A program made the translations under genes and the position numbers. 64,000 nucleotides of DNA from Panax quinquefolius (Eukaryota; Streptophyta; Magnoliopsida; Apiales; Araliaceae), in contig CM035162.1 in assembly GCA_020205615.1 (NCBI GenBank), positions 43,576,464 through 43,640,463 of the forward strand. The letters run 5' to 3'. The stretch's first letter is position 1. Each line of letters starts with the position of its first letter. The notes beneath the pieces were generated by a model, which saw only the letters and a program-made list of their open reading frames with translations, was not told where the DNA came from and did not search any database. Shown here piece by piece: positions 21,251 to 32,652 of this stretch.

Positions 21251-24200
21251 TGTAACGACCCCAAAATAGGTCCATTCCATCCAACCCATTCTGAGTCGCC
21301 AAATATATGGTACGAAAAACAACTACAACTTTATTATAACAATTGTCGTGCAAAATACAACAACACATACGTCTTTGTGAGTTTGGATACAAATATATAC
21401 CAATCAGAAGTATCGCTATACAATGACACCTTACATAAAGGTATAGTCAAAAGCTGTTTTAGAAATTAGAATCTTTGGGAAGTGCTCAAGGAAACCTTCA
21501 TATACATGGGAGGCCATGCTTTTAGGTTATGGTAGATATCATATGGCCACAGTAATTATCCTTGGTTGATTAATAGACCCCCAAAGAAAAACGAGAAGAT
21601 TACTATCATATTCTTCCTAATGGTGAGTCTTCTCTTGACATATCATTATCTCATTTGTCTCTAATTGGGTATTATACTCCAAACAAACACCAAGATTATA
21701 TAGGTAGTGCTTGTAAATATACTCAGCAAGTGGATGAGCACAACCATGTCTTATGATGACACGAGGTTGTATGTCATTAGACATCTTGTATGATAGTGGC
21801 AAAACACCCTTCCAAGTTAAATTCACCTCACCCTCAACATCTATAGACCACCATTCTATTCCCTCGCTATCCCCCGCTCGACCCAGCTATACTTTTATTA
21901 CCTGAAAGGAATTGTGAAACAAAAGGGTGAGCACAACTAGCTAGCTCGAAAGAATATTATAACTAAAGATACATAAATTATCAATAGTCTTTATCAATAA
22001 TAAATCAGAGATTTAGAACATATGGTAAATGATAAAACTTTTCAACCATAGTTGCAGCGGAACGAGCAATCCATTAAAAGAGTCAAATAGACTATAAAGT
22101 CTATTGTCTTCTCCACGTTAAAAGTCCACCAACAATATTTTATCCATGTAACATCAATCAACAGTTCCTTTCCACAATCATATGAATAACTCATAATCAT
22201 AATTGTGACTCTAAATTCCTCTTCTCATCCGGTGACGAAGATAATTTTCATCAATTGTCTTTACTCGAAACATCAAATATCATGGTTATACCAAATCACA
22301 GCCTCGCTCATAATCATATTAATAAATTCATCTTTGCACCACGGCCAAAGATATTCATCAACGATTCATCTTTACACTACAAAGCAAAGATATTCAACAA
22401 CAGTCATCTTTGCATTACGAGCCAAAGATATTCATCAATAATTCATCTTTGCACTACAAAGCAAAGATATTCAACAACAGGTCATCTTTGCATTACGAGC
22501 AAAAGATATACATCAATAATTCATCTTTGCACTACAGGCTAAGATATTCATCAACAAGTCATCTTTGCATTATGAGCAAAAGATATTCATCAATAATTCA
22601 TCTTTGCACTATAGGCTAAGATATTCATCAACAAGTTATCTTTGCGCTACGGGCCAAAGATATTCATATCTCAAATAAATACATAATCATTTCAGAAGTT
22701 ATATAACAATAATTATAACCATGTTGATCAATTCACCTTTGCACTTAAGTTAAAAATATTCAATTGTAAATTCAATGGTCATGATCATACCAGTCAACAA
22801 TTCAACTTTTGCACTACTGGCCAAAGAGAACCTATAGTCACGATCATACCAATAATCTACTCATCTTTACACTCAAGTCAAAGAGAAATTTCATCATTAG
22901 AGTTATAAGAATGTTATATAAAAACAATATAATCAAAACATGGTTTTAATTTCAAAAGTAAGATTCATAAATCAACGATAATTTGGTCAGAGAAGAAACC
23001 AATTTGTCGTGAATAGTACCCGTGATTCGTGACATAAAACCGTGATACGTGCATAGTAACCTCGACACGAAAAGATAAAGTTTCATAATAAAATTCATAT
23101 CCATATTTATAACACCTTAATCCAAATGTTATAAATCACTTAGAAATCTCATAATCTAATATTATTAATATTATAATAATATTTTAATCATTTCTTAAAT
23201 TTATAAATAATTTAATCCAATTATTTACACTTTAATAATTAATGCATTTAATCATCTAAAATGCCAAACTCATAAGATTTCATCATCATTAACCAAAACC
23301 CTCATAAAAATCAGATATACCTCATATATGATTCTCAAACCAATAAATCATATTTTCCAATTTTCTTACTTCACATAACATATTTAATTCATTTACTCAT
23401 AACTAGAACATTTTCATGAAAAATATCAAATCGGGTTCCAAAAATATTTCTTTTTCTGGGATTTAGCATAACATAGTCCCATATTGAATATATATTTTCT
23501 CTAATTTTAAAATTCATTTACTATTTTTCATATGGCTAAAACCACCGAATATTTAAATATTTATCATAAATTATACTTTTATCCAAAAATTCTTAAATTT
23601 ACACAGATAATTGATATTATATAGATGTACTCCCAATACAAATTTCATCAATTTTGGAGTTAATCACAAGGAGTTATAAATAGTTACTTTTAAAATAGTC
23701 TTTTCTCATAAAATCCATAACTCCTAATCTATACATCCAAAATCACCATTTTGGACACAATCTACAAAACTCATCAAAATATCATTTCAAATTTTTTCAG
23801 AATTTTTAAAGGTCCGGAAAAATACAAAACTGAAAAACATAATCACTCTTAAAAATCTCTTACTATCCCTTACCTCAAAAGAGCAAAGACTTTAATTAGA
23901 ATAACGCTGAACTAAACGAAAATCGAGATAGCAACACTCAAAGTATACTCAAAATACTCACAAGAATACGCCGATAATAGAGAGAGAAAACTTGGTTTCG
24001 TGTGATTTTCAATTCTAACCTAAGCACCCTATTTATAGGAAAACGCTTAGAACACCAAAGCGTAAAATTTAATAAATTAGTAATATAATAAATTTGAATT
24101 CTACGCCCACTTTTTTTTTTGTTCAAACTTCAAAGAACACAAGTATCTCACCTTACAAAACTTACAAAAACGTTTTCATAATTAATTAATTTAAAACTCC

Positions 24201-25406
24201 AAAAAATAATAATTAATTAATCCTAACTTCAATAATTCATAATAACTAGCCCTTTTGTCGAGAAAATTCAATTCGCAAGTTTTTATAGGAAATTCAATTC
24301 TCTACAACTTTGTAGAAAAAAGTTTTTCCAATTCCAAATGAAATTGACCAAATCCACAAACAGACGATTTTACGCCTATAATCAAATTTCATCAAGAAAT
24401 GGGGTCCATGAGACATGTTTAACATGTTTTAAATATTTATTGTAACAAAAATATTCTTCCTCCTCATATACTCATATATCCCACATTCGTTGTAAAAATA
24501 TCACCATTATTATATTATTAAAATATAATAATATATTTAAATGAATTATTTTATCAGAAAAAGATAAAATTTCAATTTTCAACAATTGTCACATTAAAAA
24601 TTTTCTCCATCTATGTCCATATAAAATAGATATTTTCCTCATCATAAAAATTAATAATTAATTATTCACAAATAATATTACATAATCACAATATTGACAA
24701 CCAGGTAGTTCCCAAGAAAGAGGGGGCTTTCCAATAAGGATCTCTCCTTACTGGCGCACAATTAGGTGACCAAACCTCTCCTTAGACAGAACTTTCTAGA
24801 CATTGCCAATAATGTTATCCAATAATATTATTCAGGATAATATGAATTATTGTAGATAATGGAAAATACTGTGTAGTGACAATTATTAAAACAACAGTAA
24901 TATAAAATATCAATGCAACAATTATTGAATCAATAAAATATAATATTGAACAATAATTACTGTAAAAATTATTGAGTAGTGCTTTCTTACGTAAGAATCA
25001 ATAATTCAAAAATACTGTGCAATACCGTGTTCTACTGTGCAACAACACGTATTACTTTACTTTACCCACCGGGTATTCCAACGATGTTAATTCTGTAATA
25101 ATTACTGTCCGTTATTTATAAAAACTCCATTTTGTCGTTTTCTTCATCCGACGCTTATGATACATTATGGGGCCCATTAAATGGTCGCTACTGGCGTCGC
25201 ATTTAATATTCCCGACGTAAAAGAATATTCCACGACCAAACGAATATTCCCCGACAATAATGAGTATTTTATAACCACTTGCTTATTTTGTAAAATTTGC
25301 ATATTTCACCCATAACTTTAAACTTTTATCAATTTAACCATTTACTAAATAATAATTATAAGAAAAAAATTGAATACTTGTATTTCATAAAATTCGAGGT
25401 CTTACA
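21251..25406 (-). mobile_element. Long solo LTR F (4,156 bp, minus strand)
   Basis: Left edge TGTAACGACCCCAAAATAGG and right edge GAGGTCTTACA are the reversed end and start of the dominant LTR family. The flanking duplication is TTCTT, and no coding lies between. It keeps the U3 hairpin block (hairpin 1 at 24734-24751) and a minus-strand TATA (reads CTATTTATAG at 24030-24039). It is about 1.5 kb longer than its relatives. The extra length includes a nine-unit expansion of the stem-loop repeat (22326-22670) and unassigned AT-rich sequence (about 23060-24000). It is the youngest layer of the C/N/L/F stack. Confidence 0.9.
22326..22670 (-). repeat. Nine-unit stem-loop repeat array in LTR F
   Basis: Nine units of 38-40 bp, most carrying CATCTTTGC on one side and a CAAAGATATTCA-like arm on the other. 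On the minus strand each reads TATCTTTG-loop-CAAAGATG. Alternate units resemble each other more than their neighbours, giving a dimer of about 77 bp. Related LTRs have about three dispersed units. Confidence 0.8.
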
Positions 25407-26640
25407 TTCTTGATAAGTTATGCCAAACCAAATTGTTTTGGTGCGGATTCAGATGTTGAAAAGCTGAGATGAACAACCCTATTATTTAGGGGTTTCGCTT
25501 AGTTTATACTTTGCGCTGAAATGTTTGAGCACAATACATGTACAAAGGATTAATCCCCTAAGTACCTTGGAGTTCTTATAGTCGTATGACTGTTAAAGTT
25601 AAAGTTGAAAGATTACTTATAACTGTGGACATGGTTCGTGGTCATTAGACCCTCAGTTGAATGCTTGCACTCTAAATTCTGAGATGAATAACTCTTTTAT
25701 TAGAGGTTGCGCTTAGTTTACACTTTCTTATTTGAAATGTTTGTGCACAATACATAATGTCGAAGGGCTTAACACCCTAAATCTTGAGCGTAACGCATAT
25801 AGTCGTTATAAAAATACTATGTTCATACTAACGTAGTGGTACAATAAGGTGGCCACCTAAGTGTACGAGTGGAGGGTGTTTTTTCGGTCTTTGTGATTGA
25901 TAAACATTCTGCCAAAGAGGGTTTAAAGTGTGAAGAACCCGGGGGGTGGGGTGAAGCACTATTAAACCTAGAGAATAGAGTTCAAGGTCTTGTGACCCTC
26001 AACATGATTTGGAATCTTTTAAATTCCTGAGTTATTCATACTACTTCCCAATTATTGAACAATTGTGGAAGATTCTTGTTATTCTGCAAGATGGAAGTGA
26101 AAAAAGAAAGTATTCCTTAGAAAGAAGTGAGTCGTAGAATGCAACACTGAATGATGAATATGTTGAATAAGTGAGAAAAGAGATTTTGAAGTGAGAAGGA
26201 TATGAGTTATCAAAGAATAATGTAAAACTTTTAATAGAAAAGTTAATAATTGTAGAACGATCTTTGTGGGAAGGAAGTGGTTATAAAACCTAAGGAATGA
26301 ATATTAGTGTAAAATCTATTTTGTTAGATTGACTAAATAAAGATTAATAAATAAAATTTCGAGGACGAAATTCTTAAAAGAAAGGGTAAATGTAATATCC
26401 CGAGTGTTGATGTTAACGATCCTTAGAAAAGGAAATGAATGGGTTAAAATATATCTAATACTCAGAATATATTGAGTTCAAGTGAAAGTTATGAAATGAA
26501 ACCTACAATTTGTTAAAGTAATGAATGTAGTAGGTAATATAAAATCTATATTTAGATAAAATGATGAAAGATTACTCTGAGTTATTTGTTTAATTTGTGT
26601 CTTCGATTCTGGGGACAGAATCTTTGTAAGTAGAGAAGAT
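25407..26640 (+). mobile_element. Element L internal region, right part
   Basis: Non-coding. It holds a diverged tandem repeat with a period of about 217 bp (about 25465-25580 and 25682-25804, both with TTTCGCTTAGTTTA-like and ATAGTCG landmarks). At 26359-26392 it has FRGRNS-like end-of-pol sequence (TTTCGAGGACGAAATTCT) then AAAGAAAGGG, followed by an LTR-start-like TGTAATATCCCGAG at 26393. This looks like the captured 3' end of an autonomous gypsy element. The real polypurine tract, GTAAGTAGAGAAGAT, is at 26626-26640. Confidence 0.7.
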
Positions 26641-27580
26641 TGTAACGAATGAGTGGTTTGAGTTATGATTCTGAGGATAGAATCCTTGTAAGGAGGGAAT
26701 GATGTAACAATCCAAATTTTTAATTAAATATTTAAATATTTATTGAATTATATAAATATTTAATGGATGCGTTTATCGTTGAATAAGTATTTGTTTAATT
26801 GATTTTATGTGATTTGATTATTTATTTGTTTAATAAATAATTAATGAGTTAAGGAAAGTAATTATTTTGAAATAGTAATCTAATTTAATTTAATAATTAA
26901 GTTAGAGAGTTTATAATGATTAAATAAATTATTATATTATGCAATGAATTGTTATTAGAATTAATTAAATTAAGTATGAAAACTTAATTAATTATAAGTG
27001 TGACAAATAACTATATTATAAGTGGTTATTAAAATAAATTAAAGTAGTTTTAATTTATTTTGCCAAACAAGGCTTAAATATATTTATGTCTTTAATTTTA
27101 AAGCGTTTTGCCAAACAAAGCCCTATGGCTTTTAGATTTCTTTTGAATTTTAATTATTAATAAAATAACAAAAATAATCAATAGCCTATACGTTTATTTG
27201 GTAACTGATATATTAAGTGTGCGTATTATTTTAGCTTATCAGTTTAGCTTTGGCTATCAGTTGAGTTTTTGGGTTTACGTTGAGTCTAAGAAAAGAGTTT
27301 TCTGCTAAAAGAAAGTTTCATAGATTTTGAGAAAGAGTCTCAGAGAGAAAAGTAAGAGAAAGACAAGTCTCGGAATTCTTCAAGCTTTTCTAAGGGTTAA
27401 CAAGAATTTCTTAACAACAAAAGGTGTGTTTTAAAACCTTAATATATATATGTTTTTACGTCTCTGTGTTCTTCAAGTTCATTCACTGTATACAAGGTTT
27501 TTATAAAGATTGTCTGTAAACTATGTTTTATAATTGGTTATGATATTACATGTATCTGTAATTGAAATGATTATAACTAG

Positions 27581-27581
27581 C

Positions 27582-27629
<48 letters not shown>

Positions 27630-27648
27630 ATGTGTGTGTGTGTATAGA
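27581..27648 (+). repeat. Compound (TA)n(TG)n microsatellite
   Basis: About 14 TA repeats followed by two runs of TG repeats, inside L's 3' LTR. The reversed L-family LTR in D keeps a shorter TA run at about 44322-44340. Confidence 0.95.
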
Positions 27649-28257
27649 TGTTGTATGCTAAAATACGTTCAAAGAGAAAAGAAATTGGTTTACATTGGAG
27701 TATTGAGGATGAACATGAACGTATGTTTTGTATGATAACAAAATTAGTATGTGATTGTATGATAATTATGAAATTGAAAGTTGAGTATATTGATTTGTTA
27801 TGAAATTCAGAGAATCGTAGTCTCAAGGAATCAAATTAGTTATAAATTTTGGTTATCATGTTCACTATGTAAACAAACATCGATAATGGAGTTTTGTTTT
27901 TTAAAAAAACAGTGCTTTCAAGAATTTAAGTTTTCTAAAATTGTTGTTAAGTTGTGCTAAATTGGTATATGTATGATAAGTAAATATTTATGCGTAATCC
28001 TTATAAGTTTTACGTCTTAATTTAGATGTTAGCAGTAGTAATTAGTCCAGAATTTAGTTATTCTGTTCTTCGTGGTTGGGTTATGCAAGTTTCGGCGTCC
28101 TAGCGTCAAAAATGGAGCCCCAGGGCCAAAAATAGCACCCCAGCGCCAGAAATTCGCGCCGCAGTGCTGAAATTCACGTCTCAGCGCCACTGTATGACTT
28201 AGTTCTCGCGCCGTGGCGCTGGAACAGAAGTCTGAGTCGGACAGTTTTGACCTCCTG

Positions 28258-28345
28258 TAGTAAAATAGCCATAACTTTCTCATACAAACTCCGATTGAGG
28301 TAATTCAAGATGATCCGGAACGAGGACGAGTAGACCTACAACTTT
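28258..28345 (+). promoter_or_regulatory. Conserved CATAACTTT...CCGATTGAGG module (L copy)
   Basis: Begins GTAAAATAGCCATAACTTTC, continues TCATACAAACTCCGATTGAG, and ends in GATGATCCGGAACGAGG..CTACAACTTTT. It recurs in L's 5' LTR (about 17912-17980), the D-nested L-family LTR (reverse, about 43617-43715) and, diverged but alignable, element N (30776-30862). Confidence 0.6.
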
Positions 28346-29689
28346 TGTTCTTTACATTTTTCAATTTGAGGTCTATAACAGTAGTCAAAATGGTCATCTT
28401 TAGGACTGTTGTGTTTTTGGGGGCAATCGGAGGGCGTCAGGCCTGCACATATGCATGTGTAGTGCTCCTGACGATAAAAGATGATGTCTTAAGTTATAAA
28501 ACTTGTATGTTAGTAAATATAATGATGCTTAACATTAATAAATAATGTATTAGATAAGTTATAAAAACATAGTAAGCATACACAAGAGATGCAAATCGGA
28601 CGTGTGACGATTGAACGTCAAAACGCCGTGCCAAGTGTTAATGAACTTAAAAAGTGTTTCAATTCAATTGAAATGAATATTATAGGATATTTAATGGGTT
28701 TAATATAAAACCAATAAGTCGTCCTAGCAAGATTTAAGCACTTGAATGAACTTCGATTATGAAATATAGTGAGATATAAGTTGAAAGTTAACACAATCTA
28801 ATTGAACATTGTGTGCTAATTAATAGGAAAGATTATGAGATGTGGAGTAGAGTTTACATTACAATTACTATGTGTTGTTATGTGACTAATAGTTGATGTG
28901 TATGATTATATAATTGTGTAGGGCACGTGAAGTGCAGATAATTGTAAGCTGTTAATCTATTATTGGTAAACAACGATCAAGGCAAGTCTTTCGGTTCCTA
29001 TTTGTTACGTGGACTTGATGAACTATTTTAAATTGCATGATATGTTATACATGTTGAAATCATGAAATGTTAAAGTCAATTTATGACTGTATTATTTTGG
29101 TTAAATAAGGAGGATTGAGTAAGGAACTCAATCTTTATATTTGCTATTTGAACTAAAAGCATGTATGCCATGTTGTTTTAGTTATTATGATATGTATGTT
29201 TAGCATATTATTACGTGTTATGTGATGCATAAAAACTGTTAGATTTTGCTGGGCTGTCGAGCTCACTCTTGCAAATAACCACTTTTGCAGGTCAAGAAAT
29301 TACGGTAAGGATATGTGCTAAGTGAGTTATAGAGATCTATATTCACGAAAATTACTTATGTTTTATGAGAAATGTATGTAAGACTTTGAATGTAATATGT
29401 TGTTGAATTGTAAATTGAGTTATCCGATGTATATGGATATCTAGTTATGATATAAGACTTTGTATAGTCATTTTGTTGTAACGATTCATGATATAAGATT
29501 GAATCAAAGAGATGTAATGTAAAGGTTGCGATTCAGGACAAGAAAGAAGGAAATGTATAAAAGTTTTAAATATTCCGCAATTTTAGTGTTTTTAATATCG
29601 AATAATGATGTAAAATTAGAGATTTAATGTATGGTTAACGACCGAAGTGGAGATTTAAATGGTATAAATTTTGGGGTCGTTATAGTAAT

Positions 29690-31050
29690 AAAGTGTAACA
29701 TTATTTACCCTTCAATGAAACTAATAGCCCTAGGTAACAATAAGCTCTGCTACCCGAAACTCCCCTTAGATTGTCACTCAATGAAATAAGCTCTTCACAA
29801 GATTCTAAATATTATATAACCTAGAACAAGCTCTCTAGATTTAATATAATAGCAGCATTAAGAACTATGGAATTAGACTATTCCAAGCAACAAACACATA
29901 AGCTCAGATTGTTTAACTTGTCTTCTGATAATCATAGCAATACTCAAAAGCTTGTCCATAATCATGTATTACTAATTACTACTTGTGATTAGGAACAATA
30001 TCAATTACACGTAATATTATTCCTTGATCTAGCATATGATATTCGTTAACCAACTCAATACTGTAGAAATCAAATCAGTTAAACCAAATAGCATTCAAAA
30101 ATTAAATCAGATTATCAAGAATGAATTTCATGTGAGAAGGAATAAATAATGAATACTCAATTAACCATTAATTATAAATAAGGTTCAAAATCCCTTAGAA
30201 CTGAATAAAAAGAACTTAATTCATGTCTTCAATCCTCCAATATTGTAGATGAGAGAATGTAGTAGATGATTGAATGAATAAAACCCTAACTATCATCCTC
30301 TATTTATAGTGTTAGACAAAGTCCTAAATCCTATGGGAAGTAGAAATCAAAATCTTAAAAGGAATTACAAATCATAACTAGTTTCCATAAATAAATAGAA
30401 TCTAATTTGGAAATAAGTCTTAGTATAAAGTAAATCCTAAAGCTAATAGAAATAATAATTCCATTCCATGCTGAAATTTGCCACAATCTGCATTTAGAAA
30501 CTTTTCAAAAATCCAAGATTTTCCAATTTTCGCGCTCAAATTCGCTGGGGCGAATTTCCATTTTCTGTTGCGACGTCCTTTGGTAAAATAAGCATTACTT
30601 TTGATCTGGGAGGAGTTACAGGGCCTGCTATCTATCAAAACGAAGATATCGACGAGATATACAACTTTCATTCTTTGAGATTTGACAGATTATGGTTGTA
30701 TCAAGGTCAAAATCAGGCTCCAAGTGACTGCTATGCAAATTGCAACTTCCAAACTTTGAGGTTCAACTTCTGTCTGGTAAAAAGATCATAACTTCTTCAT
30801 ATGAATTTCAATTGGGACGATTCAAGATGTTCCAGAAAGCTAAGGAAGAGCTCTACAATAAAATCCAAGTCCCAAGCCAAGACCATGCATCCAACTTAAT
30901 GCTAACAACCCTGCAATTTTTCTTTTTTCTCAATTCAGCTCCAATTCTTCCTGAAATCATTAAACACATTAATAAGCTCATATACACATGAAACATGGAA
31001 TAATACTAAACATAAAGGAATTAAAATAAATGAATAATATGCACTCATCA
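29690..31050. mobile_element. Unclassified non-coding element N, right part
   Basis: Continuation of N after L. About 1.36 kb, AT-rich, with a GC-richer patch near 30525-30600 (CGCTGGGGCGAA) and the CATAACTTCTTCATATG...CAATTGGGACGATTCAAG module at 30776-30862. It ends GCACTCATCA at 31050 and is followed by ATA (31051-31053), duplicated from 17634-17636. Open stretches (minus 30420-30671, plus 30740-30991) show no domain and are not called as genes. Confidence 0.6.
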
Positions 31051-31053
31051 ATA

Positions 31054-32172
31054 CTGCAATAGTGTAGTAGGAGAATACTCTTCTTCTTTCTCTCTGATTC
31101 TCTCTCTATAGTTTTCTCTTGTGAGTCTTAGTGAATTGGTGAGAATGAAAAAAGAAATAAGCTTCTATTTATAGAACATTTCTAGCTAAGCCCTTACAAT
31201 GTGAAGATTCAAGTGGCTTGACGACTGGTAATGTGAAAAGACAAGTGGTTTAACGCCTGTAATGTGAAAAGGCAAGTGGTTTGACGCCTATAATGTGAAA
31301 CGACAAGTGGTTTGACGTCTGGTAAAGGCAAGTACAATTGGCGAAAGTGACTCTTAGATGATGACCTATTGGTCCCATAGAATAAACCAAACTTACAACA
31401 AACGTCTCATAACAAACCTCTTATTCATTTCAAAGATTGAATAAATATTTACCACAATCACTTTATCTTCAATCAACACATTTTTAATCTTTCAAAAATT
31501 CTTCATCAATAATATTATAACTCACAATATTGATAACCAAATCATTCACATGAAAGAGTGGGCTTTTCGATAAGGATTTCTCCTTATTGGCGTGCAATTA
31601 AATAACCTAACTCATTTTCTCGACAGAACTTTCTAGACATTGTCAATATTGAAAATAATAATATGAATAATTGTGTCGTCTCAATTATTGATTTAATAAT
31701 ATAAAATATTGTGCAGGTGATACTGTGACAATAATTTAATCAATAATATGAGATACTATGCTACAACTACTGTTGTAATTATTGAATGAAACTGAGTCAC
31801 TTCTTATATAAGCATCAATAATCAGAGATATTGTGCAATACTGTGTGCTACTGTGTAACAACGCGTATTACTGTAATTTTATCACCGAGTATTTCAACAG
31901 TTTAACGGTAAAAATTTTAACGTTATTTTATGAAAATGTTATTTTTGTCGCTTTCTATATCCAAGCGGTTATTAGTTGTAGGGTCCACTAATGATTGCGC
32001 TGTCGCATTTAATATTCTCTGACCAAACGAATATTTTATGACAACTTGCTTACTTTGCAAAATTTGCACATATCACCCATAACTATATCATTATATCAAA
32101 TCAACACCTTATTATTCAAAATAATATTTAGAGAAAATTAAATATTTATTCATAAAAAGTTGGGGTCTTACA
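31054..32172 (-). mobile_element. Solo LTR C, 5' half (minus strand)
   Basis: Resumes the LTR broken at 17636 and ends at GGTCTTACA (32172), the reversed LTR start, followed by TATTT. It holds a minus-strand TATA (CTATTTATAG at 31165-31174), four units of a 31-bp minisatellite just upstream of it (about 31193-31330), and the U3 hairpin block (hairpin 1 at 31570-31587). Confidence 0.92.
31193..31330 (-). repeat. 31-bp U3 minisatellite, four units (C)
   Basis: Four units with the core AAGTGGTTTGACGCC. The reverse complement matches the nine-unit array in K (38488-38766). It is placed immediately upstream of the LTR TATA box. Confidence 0.85.
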
Positions 32173-32303
32173 TATTTGATATTTCTGACAGAATTTCTGT
32201 TAGAATTCTGCAATTGCAAAATTTGTGGGCCCTACAAGTATATTTATTTATTATTTAATTAGTTTCTAATATTAAAATAAACTAAGTAGCATTTACATAG
32301 TTT
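32173..32303. other. Short unassigned flank
   Basis: Begins with the TATTT duplication of C and continues the host sequence seen at 15941-16112. It contains no recognised feature before the proposed left end of the CACTA element. Confidence 0.4.
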
Positions 32304-32652
32304 TTTTACTACTAAAAATAAATTAAAATAAAATAAATTAATTTAATTTAAATTAAATTAAATTAAAATAAAACAAATTAAATTAAAATAACAAAATAAC
32401 AAAAAATAAAATAAAATAAAATAATTAATTAATAATAAATAAAATAAATAAATAATAAATAATAAATAATAAAATAAAATATAATACAATACAATTAAAT
32501 ACAATACAATACAATGAAACCTAACTGTAATTAAATATAATTCATGCATGGACCACATGCATGAAACCTAATGTAATAAAACTCGTTTGACATTCATTCA
32601 TGCATGGACCACATACATGAACATCCCGAATGCGTGGTCTGTGCAATTAAAG

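Larger units (their letters stand above)
26641..29684 (+). mobile_element. Element L 3' LTR (3,044 bp)
   Basis: Starts TGTAACGAATGAGTGG, identical to the 5' LTR start, and ends GGGGTCGTTATA before the GTAAT duplication. A second polypurine/LTR-start-like motif (AAGGAGGGAATGA then TGTAACAATCC) lies 62 bp inside. It holds a donor-like AAAAG^GTGTG near 27421, a TA/TG microsatellite, a GC-rich GGCGCTG-type patch (28085-28230), the shared 85-bp module (about 28258-28345) and an acceptor-like CACTTTTGCAG at about 29280. No gene is supported in it. Confidence 0.88.

Noticed and set aside
22205..22619. Overlapping open stretches with repetitive His/Ser/Leu-rich text; looked like a CRISPR array at first
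   Set aside because: Units are 38-40 bp with no unique spacers, in a plant LTR. This is the expanded stem-loop repeat, and the ORFs are by-products.
27521..27826. 101-codon minus-strand ORF with Thr-His and Ile-Tyr runs
   Set aside because: Translation of the TA/TG microsatellite.
28029..28283. 84-codon minus-strand ORF in a GC-rich patch of L's LTR
   Set aside because: The equivalent region of the L-family LTR in D is not conserved as coding. The patch is a run of GGCGCTG-like repeats.
30420..30991. Two open stretches in N on opposite strands
   Set aside because: They flank the shared non-coding module. There is no domain, and neither has a relative in the window.
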